The notes below the pieces were generated by a model, which made no database searches, was not told the origin of the DNA, and saw nothing but the letters and a program-made list of their open reading frames with translations. A stretch of DNA of 64,000 nt from Ceratotherium simum simum (lineage: Eukaryota > Chordata > Mammalia > Perissodactyla > Rhinocerotidae): contig NW_004454210.1 of the NCBI RefSeq assembly GCF_000283155.1, positions 4,497,620 to 4,561,619 of the forward strand. Direction: 5' to 3'. Below, in pieces: positions 1 through 64,000 of this stretch (position 1 is the first letter of the stretch; the number at the start of each line of letters is the position of its first letter). Both the position numbers and the translations under genes were made by a program.

Positions 1-55451
<55,451 letters not shown>

Positions 55452-55516
55452 GACCTGCAGCCCAGGGAGAGGGTAGGGTCCTCTCCTTCCCACGCTTCTC
55501 GAACTCGCCAGGACCC

Positions 55517-55531
55517 TCAGGGGCGCGCCAT
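55517..55531 (-). other. Four-codon upstream ORF in the ANTXR1 5' leader
   Basis: An ATG at 55531 opens a reading frame of Met-Ala-Arg-Pro followed by TGA at 55517-55519. It has C at -3 and G at +4, a middling context, and ends 65 nt before the ANTXR1 start codon. If the leader begins upstream of it, as the TATA-like run suggests, it could lightly reduce or tune translation. Confidence 0.4.
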
Positions 55532-56728
55532 CCGAGGGGCCCTCCTCTCGGGCCCTTTATTCCCCCTCGCGCTCCTGAAACTCCCCGGAAGCAATTGTCT
55601 GGAGGAGTTCAAGGTTTTCCTTCTGGTTTCCGCTTCGATTCTGTTTCTAGGTTTCGAGTTTCAAGAATCCCAATACTGTACTCCGTTTTTTTAAAGGGGC
55701 TGCTCCTGACTCGGGCCGGCTGGCCGCTCCGGAGGCTGCGCTGAGGTTTTGCAATTGAAGCAGTTCCGTCCTGTCGGTTCTTTGTCCCAGATTTTAAATA
55801 TTATGGGGTGGGTTTTCAAATTGTTCTTGGTTGGGGGAGTGCTTTGCCTTTTCTCCCTCCTCTCTACCCCCCTTTCCCATTTTGATGGGGCAAGAAAGTT
55901 CAAAGGGTGCCACCTTGTGGCCGAAGACGGCGAAAGCACTTTTCGGCCTTCGTGGGAGTGTGGCTGGGCCTTTTTCTCATTCCTTCCTTTTTCTCAGGCA
56001 TCTTCCCTTTCTCCCTTTCACCACTACCTCACATTCACATTCCTAGTTCTCTCTCACTCTCTAGCCTTTTTATCCCTGTCTTTTCCTTTCCTATCCTACG
56101 TCTGCTGATAAGGTCACTGTAAACATTTGATGAGAACTGACATTTCCAAGCACCGTGGCTCGGACCCCAGGCTGGGACTTTTGCAGACAAGCCGTTGTGT
56201 GATGAAGTAGAGAAGAACGGCGCCTTTGTGATCTGAATCATCCAAATGACCTTACTGTACTTTTAGTGCAGATCATAGAAGAGACTGTTGGGGTCCAGTA
56301 ATGTGGCTGAAAACAGCATAAACAGTCCCACAGAGAAGGCTGCTCCTGGCATGGAACAGCTGAGTATTCTAGATTGTCTCCACCTCCAGATTTCAGAGAT
56401 TCTGTGATAAGTTCTTTTCAGCCTGTGAACTTTGACTTTTTTCACCCTACCTTTGATTTAGGGCAGAGGAAGTAAATGGCTTACAAGAGTATTAACCTTC
56501 CAAACAGTTTGGGACTGACAAGGAAGTCCTGTGTTAGCATTTCTAAGGTGAGGGATCCTCTAAAGTGAGGGACGCCTGGTTCCAGACAGGAATCAAGTTT
56601 TAGTTTTATGTCTTCCACTTTGGGAGTCCTTAATACACGCTCATACTCCATTTTCCAGGATTATTTCTCCAGACACACATCTTCCCCTCCACTTGTGAGC
56701 CTCTAAGTTTTAGAAATTCATACTGCAT

Positions 56729-57254
56729 TGTGCTAGCCTGCCTCCAAAATGATCCCCAGCGTTCCTCACCTCCTGGTATATACTCCCTCTCCCACACTGA
56801 ATAAAATGTGTGTGGAGTTAATATGATATTGTGGAAATGGTGGTGTGTGACTTCTGAGGCTAGGTTATCAAAGATATCATGGTTTCCTCCTTGCCTTCTT
56901 GGATCACTTGCTCTGGGGAGCCCAATGCCACGTTGTGAGGTCACTCCAGCAGTCCTATGGAGGAATTCATGTGGTAAGAAACTGAAATCTGTTGACAGCC
57001 AGCATCAATTTGCCAGCGATGTAAGTGATCCATCTTGGAAGTGGATCCTCTAGCCCCAGTCAAGCCTTCAGATGACTGCAGCCCTTGCTAGCATCTTGAC
57101 TGCACCCTCATGAGAGACCCCCAAGCCAGAACCACTCAGCTAAGCCAAACTCAGATTCCTAACTTGCAGAAATTATGAGATAATGAATTCGTATTCATGT
57201 TTTAAGCCTCTAATTTTGAGGGCAATTTGTTATGCAATAATAGACAACTAGGAA
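56729..57254 (+). mobile_element. Solitary MaLR LTR (MLT1/MST-like)
   Basis: Starts tgtgctagcctgcctccaaa and ends with the MaLR 3' end, tatgagataatgaattcgta, ttttaagcctctaattttg and tagacaacta. No internal region or reading frame accompanies it. It lies about 1.3-1.8 kb upstream of the ANTXR1 start codon. Confidence 0.7.
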
Positions 57255-59879
57255 GTGTCTCATATCATGTTAAAGCTTTGAGAATTTCTTTAAGGAAAAA
57301 ATTGTCTGATAGTATTTTTCAGATATACTTGACTATGAAACTGTTCTTTTCAAATAACACCTATTGACACCCATACTTTGGGAATTACTGCTCTCAGGAA
57401 AAAATAATTGGGGGGAGATTAAAATACTCTAGCTTGTCCAAGTCTTCCTTTCCCATACTTTCTCCTTCCCCAAAGGATTGAAGGTCCCATTGCAGCTCTA
57501 TGTTGAGAAAGAAGGTGGGAAAATCTACAGAAATTAAGTGGGTAAATGAAAGCAAGAAACCAGGGGAAATTGACTAGGAAAGGAATATGAGATAAGAAAA
57601 CATAGTGAAGAGAACATTTGTGGGTGACAAGATTGGCAAAGAATAAGAAAGAGCATGAATGTGGAAATGGACTTGGAGGACAAGAGAAGTCAGGGAGGCA
57701 TCAAGAATGTCTTCTCCCATCCTCATGCCCTAGGGACCTCTTAGGTCCTTTAGAGTTTGAGTGACAGAGGACTATCTTGAGAGCTTTACAGTTTAGAAAG
57801 TTAATCCGGAAGGGAATCAGAAGTGTCCTGATAGAGCTCTTCAGAGTTAGAGACACCGTTATTAAAGATAGGTGAGGGCACAGCTCCCAGAGGGGAAAGG
57901 AAATTCAGTATGAAACAAAGTTATGGGGAAGGGGAGAAAGTGGAAGAGGCTCCTTTGGGACAAAGATGATGCTTTAGAGGACAGAGAGGTGGTTAGAGGG
58001 ATTCAGACACTTGAATGTCTTAGCTGCCTCTGCCTTTCTTCCAATATTCTAGGAAGACGTCTATTAATACATGTTGGCCATCTCTAGGTCTTAAAGTGGC
58101 TCTACCCTGCTCTCCCTCTAGCCCAGAGAAATCCATTCCAGGTGCCTCTTCCAATTAGAGAGTTTGGGGCTAGTCTCATTCACTATGCAGAGGTGTCCTC
58201 CAAATACGCCCATGAAGCCAACTTGACATTGAGCTGTGGAGATATGGTTATTCTCAGGGAATGTTGAAGTAGAACAAAGATATACAGTCTACATTTACAG
58301 GGGTAAATGAAGCCCCTGGCATGATCACAACTTGGTGACTTGGCAGGTCTGCAAGAGGAGACATTTTCAGGTTCTTCAAATTGGCAACATTTTCCTTTGG
58401 TTGTTAGGATGTAGCAGCCTTATAATTAGTGCATTAGAGAAATGGGAGAGGTGGATCAGTCACTTGAGGTTGGAGGAGAACTTGCAAAGAGTCTCTGATG
58501 GGCTCCTGCTAGCATGTCCCAGATTAATTTCACACTTCAGAGATATCTAAATAACAAGATCCCCTTACACAAATGTTACCAACTTCTTGAGGGAACTCTC
58601 AATGCTCTGATTGGACTAAGGGCGTCCGAGCTCCTAATCCCTTCCAAGGAACCCAATGTTCTGGAGGAGATCAACTGGCTTCTCAAGGTCCATAGAGATA
58701 GAAACGTGAGGTTTGGAAGGAACTCCTCTGCCTCTCAAAGTCAAGTCAATGGAAGAACAATATAAATGGTGATGTTGGGGCTATGGATAGATATTTCTGG
58801 GGTTGGAGAAACACAAGGGCATATTAACCAGCATGTGGAAGTGTTTGAGTGGAAACCTGGGGGTCCAGGCAGAGAAGAGTTTCTTGGAGGAAGAAGCAGT
58901 CAGCAATGCCAGATACTGTGGAAGTCAGGAGGATAAGCCCTGAGAAAACCCCATTGATTTGACACAAGTGTCGTTGTGTCACCAAGGAGCATTTCAGTGG
59001 AGTAGTGCAGGGGAATGTTAGACTGTACTGGGTTTCTAGGAAGAGGAAACTTCTCTTTCAAGAAGAGAGAGGAATAAAGGGGTAACTTGCAAATGTTTGA
59101 ATGTTTTATATGCCACAAGGAAGGACCCTATGATATTTTAGGATACCAGGAATTTTAAGTTTCCTGCCTTCCAAAGGATTGGAGAGTTTGTCTTACTAGT
59201 TTGATCATCTTAAGGCTTTAGTCCTGCACCGTAGTTACTGTTATACCTCAATTTGCCAGGCTTCCTTCTTTGAGATAGAAATTGTTAAATACGATCTCCT
59301 GTCTACCAGCCTCCAGTGAATCACTCCCCCTTACTTGTCCCCCACTCTCCAATACATGTGACTGAACCCCTTTTGTCAAGCTGTCAAAAACAAAGTTTGC
59401 TGTCCTGATAACATTGCCATCTAATCTTCCAAGAATTTCATTGGGCACTAAAGTATCTTTTGTCTGGGTTTTTGGCAAAGGTTTTGGAATATGCTCTAGA
59501 TAACAGAGACTACCCAAGAAAACTTGGGAATTTCTTTCCTTAAAAATATTTGTCTGCAATGTGGACAGATCCGACACTCTCCACCAAATTCTGTGTTAAT
59601 CAAATAGGTCCAATGTTTGCCAAGTTTTTGGAGGTCCCACTGGTCCTTGGGCTTTGGTGGCATCCCATAGCCTCCTAAGGCAAAACATCATTTAGTAAAA
59701 ATAGTCTCTTTTCATTGTTATGATATTTCCTTCATGCTTGTCCTCCATAGGACTACCATTTGTAAAAAGCCAAGAACGCATTCCCAGAAGCAATTTATCA
59801 CTCAGAACAACAAAGTTTCTAAGGAATCTGAATCAGCTGAATGATAGCTTTTGGTCATAGGAAAAGCAAAAGTACCAAT

Positions 59880-61130
59880 AATAACTTTAAGCCCAGAGGC
59901 AGAACTGTAGTCTAGAGCAAGATACCCTTGATGGCATTCTATAGGACAGGCCATTCACAACCTCAGCTCAGAAACAGTCAAAACCTTGTTGAGCCCAGCA
60001 TCCTATTAATAACCCCAACTAAAGCCCATCCCTGTCTACCTGGAAAATCAATTCAATTCAATACATCCATTGATTCATTTTAGGACAATCCAAAACCCAT
60101 CCCAAAGCCCTGTTTACAGCTGCCCAAATACAGAGATAGAACTCATTCAGGGCTGGCCCCGTGTCTTAGTGGTTAAGTGTGCGTGCTCTGCTACTGGCGG
60201 CCCGGGTTCGGATCCCGGGCGTGCACTGACGCACCACTTCTCCGGCCATGCTGAGGCCGCATCCCACATACAGCAAATAGAAGGATGTGCAGCTATGACA
60301 TGCAACTATCTACTGGGGCTTTGGGGGAAAAAAAGGAGGAGGATTAGCAATAGATGTTAGCTCAGAGCCAGTCTTCCTCAGCAAAAAGAGGAGGATTAGC
60401 ATGGATGTTAGCTCAGGGCTGATCTTCCTCAAAAAAAAGAACTCATTCAACACAGCCCCAACCCAACTCTGATAAATCCAGAGCCCTGAAAAAAATTAGC
60501 TAATTTCATATATTAGTCAATATCCTCCCAGAGACAGATTCTGTTTAATCTGTTTCGCAACCCAGCTCAGCTAAATCCACAGACCATCGCAGTCCATCCC
60601 AAGCCAAACCCAAGCCCAGCATGAAGTTCAATCACCAGTCTCCCTTAGCCCAATCCAGCTAGAGTCTAGTCAAGGCTCAAAGCCTAGCACATTAAGCCTT
60701 ATGAAGGCAGATTCCTACAAGGACTCAGCCAAGAGAATAATCCGTAATTCATACCAGCATATCCTAAAAAATCCATCCTAGATCCTCACAAGACTCAAAG
60801 CCTCACGAACAACACGTTCATTTTATATAGAGCAGAGACCAGGCCAATCCAACCTAGAACACAAAAGAAGGATTAAATGGACCAGTACAGTACAGGACAC
60901 TGACGAGCTTACAGTTTACAAATTCCCAATGGAAAACTATATCAGACAACTCAAGGCCAGCACAAAGCTAAATATCGATTCAGCCCCTTTCTGCCCAGTT
61001 CTGCTCAACTCTGGTATATTTAAGCATATTCAAACCAGGGTCTTACTCAGAGACCCCAGACCAGTTTACAACTGGAGATACCAGAAGAAATCTACCTAGA
61101 CCTGCCAAGTCCATAACTTCTTCAACACTT
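59880..61130. repeat. C/A-skewed block of decayed, repeat-like sequence
   Basis: Excluding the ERE, the + strand is poor in G and rich in C and A, with many similar short strings such as aacccatcccaaagccc, aagccaaacccaagcccagc, caatccagc and aaagcc. It looks like a degraded low-complexity or tandem array, but I find no clean period. Confidence 0.4.
60150..60437 (+). mobile_element. ERE SINE copy 7 (two-module form)
   Basis: Full-length forward ERE with 12 bp target-site duplications, agaactcattca, at 60138-60149 and 60438-60449. It has A and B boxes and two 3' modules, and is very similar to copy 4, which suggests a fairly recent insertion. It splits the C/A-skewed block. Confidence 0.94.
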
Positions 61131-61170
61131 TTGCTAATGGGCATTATCCAAGTCCTAAGCCAGAAAGACC

Positions 61171-61370
61171 AGCGGTTCTCAAAGTGTGTGAACACGTGTG
61201 GATGGGGATATGTGGCAGGGGTACTGTGAAGGTAGGGGCAAAGATGTTTACTCACTCTGAAATAACCAATGGGGCTTTTTGAAGGTACATATATCTGCAG
61301 AATATCAGAAATGTATGTGGGTGTTTCAGGGACACATATAGTTTAGGACAGCCTTACAGTGGCTAATTTC
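61171..61370 (+). repeat. Possible hAT-like remnant
   Basis: It opens with agcggttctcaaagtgtgtg, the usual left end of several hAT-Charlie MITEs, but the remainder is too diverged to assign. Confidence 0.35.
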
Positions 61371-61499
61371 TTTTCCCTCCATGCCTCGTACCCTTTTCTT
61401 TTCTGATGAGATCTATTGAAATAGAATTAATAGTAATTCCCATAAACTATTTGAGCACTAGACAGGACAACACACCAATAGTATAATCGCACATCAGTC

Positions 61500-61740
61500 T
61501 ATTTCAGTCAAAGCACAGCTCTGTAGTTACTAACTGGATGACTGGAAAATTTACATATTCCTGTAAATTACATATCCATGACCTATCCATAACACAGCTT
61601 CTCATCTGTAAAATGGAGATAATAATATTACCTACCTCATTGGGTTGTTCTGTGGTTTCAATGAGATAATGTATGTCTTGCTGCCCTCAGGAAGCATACA
61701 ATAGATGTCGGCTTTTATTGTTATTGGGGATTCTGGGAAA
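61500..61740 (+). repeat. MIR SINE fragment
   Basis: Forward MIR: cagcttctcatctgtaaaat, ggagataataatattaccta, cctcattgggttgttctgtg and atgagataatgtatgtc. Confidence 0.75.
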
Positions 61741-62159
61741 TTGCATGTGAATTTCTTCTAGAGATGAGAAGAGTACATTTAGAAGAACCACTTTCAGAGT
61801 GGTTCTACCACCAGTGAAGCAAAGCTGTTTCTGTACCACGGGCATTTACATTTTCAACTTTGAAAAATGCAAAGCTGATGATCCTAGCTCATCCAGGATC
61901 TACTGGGAATTGAGATGGTTTCCTAGGATGCATGCAGAAAACAGATAGAAAAAATGCTTTGGGGCTATCAATAATCCATTGGCAGCAGTGCTGTTTCTGC
62001 TAGCCAAGAATGCTAGTTAGCTGAACTCTATAAAGAAATGTCTGAGTAAATGGTTATAAACAGTGATGCTTCTTTCTGATACTGTTTTTTTTTATTTGAG
62101 ATCTAATGATCCATAGAAAAGAAACTATTAATTATCCTTATTAACGCATTTATTAATTA

Positions 62160-62285
62160 AAAAATAGTTTTTGGATATCTACTATAAGGCAGACCCTGTG
62201 CTTACAATGAAGATACAAGGATGAATACAACATAGACCTTGCAGAGTTTAGTTGGGGGACACAAATGCGTAAACAGGTGTTGGTA
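62160..62285 (+). repeat. L2 3'-end fragment
   Basis: ttttggatatctactataag and then accctgtgcttacaatgaag, followed by accttgcagagtttagttgg, fit the L2 3' end. Confidence 0.5.
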
Positions 62286-64000
62286 CAACAGTGTGGTTAA
62301 CCTATCTTCTAGAGGAAACTCAACATGTCTCCTGCATCCCACCATGCCAAATCCGAGGAGAAGCAGGTCTGACATAATGGAATCCTCAGTGATACACTGT
62401 TGGACCACAACTCTTTGGGATGACTTGACCCAGGATGTGAATGAGTTAAGACGTGACAAATGTCTCTTCCTACCAGTAATGAGAATCCCCTTCCCTAAAA
62501 AGACCCAAAAGTGATCAGGAAGGAGCCCATGGCAAAGAGACCAAGAGCTGGGCTATTTAAGCTGCCTCCAAGCTGGGTGAAAGGAACCCCCAGGATCCTT
62601 CTCATGGATCACCAAACACAGACGGGCTTGGAGGGAACGCTGTAGCTAGTAGCAAAGTATGCATTACCTGATGAGTTTGCCTCTGAGCATTGACTACTTA
62701 GGGAGCTGCTTAGGCAGCAGTCAGAGCTGGGTTAGCTTTTTGGTATAGACTTTCAGGATTAAATGAGCGTGTGTCTAAAGTGGATGTCTAAGAAGGAGGC
62801 TCATCCTGAACATCAAATATGAAAGCATTTGCCCTTACTGTGGCCAAATTAACCGTGGGGAAGTCATATGTTATTCGTTGTGAGAGAATCTCTATGTCCC
62901 CTGGGATGGGGATTGATTTCTGAAGCTACAGCAGACTCCTTTCAAAAATAGGTGGAGCTCAAGGCATGGATGGCTACTAGCACCCAAGTTTTGTTTTCCT
63001 CTCCATCATGTTTCTTATCAAGGGTTGAAGACTAATGTGCTATGAGATCTTAATTTCACTTAAAGTGTGAGTTTAATCCAAAGAAAATAGTAGAAGACTA
63101 AGGACTCCTACAGTATAGGGAAATTTTCATCTTGGGTTGAAATGGAAAAACCCAATAGAATTGTTACAAATCTAAGAGCCAACAAGAAAGAAGTAAAGAC
63201 CCATGCCTAGAATACTGTCCTCTAGAAATCAGATTTGCTTGGAGGCAGAGGGAAAACTTCAGGTGATAGACAAAAAGGCTTTAAAATTTGGTGTCTGAAA
63301 ACAGAAACTATAAAACTGAACTATGGAGAGAGTTCATCACAAACTTAGTAAGTAATGGAATCAGCTTAAAATATAGTTCTTACTCATGCAGTCAGCTCAG
63401 GGACTGTGGGGAAAAAAAAAGAAAAGGGAAGAAAAATATCCAAATCCAGCAAACTCTATGCACATATAATAGCATTTTTGGAATACTTTTTCCATATGTG
63501 GATAGTTCCCTATTAATCATGTTCTCCTAAAACAACATAAAATTAAAACAACAAGAAGTACATTTTCTAATCTTCGTTGCTGCTAGAGTTCAGATATATG
63601 CTGGTGGTCCTATGTATTTTTGGTTGGATTACTTTCTCCCTCTCTGAGATGTCTCTTTATATCTTTTCTTCAAAATTTCCAATATACCCTCCTCACTCTT
63701 AATTGATACCGCTGCATCATATTTAATTGGAAAATTAGAATCCAGAAGATATTTATCTATGTGATTCTTACACTCAGGAAAGATGACTGGAATGAAGAGC
63801 TTTAGAAATCACGAGCACATAAGTTGAAGCTATGAGTGTGCTTACGTATCACCCTGGGCTAAATGAAGACAGTGATAAGAAATGAGGGTGAAGGATGGAG
63901 CCCAGGGGAACATCAGCAAGAGATGACAAGAAGAGACAAGAAGAGAAATAAGACATTTCTAGGAGGGAATAGTCATGAGCATCAATTGGAGTGTAGAGGG

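Larger units (their letters stand above)
55761..64000. other. 5' flank of ANTXR1, no gene recognised
   Basis: I see no exon on either strand. The flank holds a MaLR LTR, one ERE, MIR and L2 fragments and a C/A-skewed block, all listed separately. Nothing is recognised in 55770-56720, 57270-57430, 57720-58830, 59120-59870, 62290-64000. The pieces 57440-57710 and 58840-59110 look like purine-rich ancient repeat remnants of a family I cannot name. Confidence 0.65.

Noticed and set aside
55452..55493. In-frame upstream extension of exon 1 to a start at 55493
   Set aside because: The codon at 55493 is GTG, not ATG. The ATG at 55451 has a strong Kozak context and matches the family N-terminus.
60150..60235. 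tRNA-like A and B boxes that could suggest tRNA genes
   Set aside because: They are the tRNA-derived heads of ERE SINEs, with target-site duplications and tails. No cloverleaf is formed.
55761..64000. Possible upstream neighbour gene (gastrokine genes are upstream of ANTXR1 in human)
   Set aside because: I could not find any exon resembling them here; the neighbour probably lies beyond the right edge.

Overview
The window is nuclear DNA from a placental mammal, almost certainly a perissodactyl (horse, rhinoceros or tapir lineage). Seven SINEs belong to the tRNA-derived ERE family (equine repetitive elements), which is characteristic of that order. The rest of the repeat content is ordinary for eutherians: MIR, L2, degraded L1, hAT-Charlie elements (including MER20) and a MaLR LTR. 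I see no bacterial or viral genes and no CRISPR array. Nearly all ORFs over 60 codons are chance ORFs or repeat relics.

One gene is supported: the 5' half of ANTXR1 (anthrax toxin receptor 1, also called tumour endothelial marker 8), transcribed right to left. Six coding exons are found on the minus strand at 55300-55451, 30442-30513, 25450-25521, 2104-2185, 1478-1511 and 199-278. All have GT-AG borders and compatible phases, and together they give exactly 492 nt (164 codons): the signal peptide and most of the extracellular von Willebrand A domain. The five metal-site (MIDAS) residues D50, S52, S54, T118 and D150 are all present. The remaining exons lie beyond the left edge.

Layout: 1-198, part of intron 6; 279-1477 and 1512-2103, short introns 5 and 4; 2186-25449, intron 3, crowded with L1 and holding a 93%-identical inverted pair of L1 fragments and three EREs; 25522-30441, intron 2, with an ERE nested in a MIR; 30514-55299, the 24.8 kb intron 1, with L1, L2, MIR, MER20-type elements, a long CAC/CAT microsatellite and a repeat-poor island at about 49.15-52.2 kb. 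A CpG-rich promoter and first-exon region lies at about 55.09-55.76 kb. The part from 55.76 to 64 kb is the 5' flank, with a MaLR LTR, one ERE and an unexplained C/A-skewed block.

I did not find a new biological system. The points most worth checking are the inverted L1 pair, the copy-number steps of a 3' module in the EREs, the MER20 about 0.5 kb inside intron 1, the C/A-skewed block and the repeat-poor island in intron 1.
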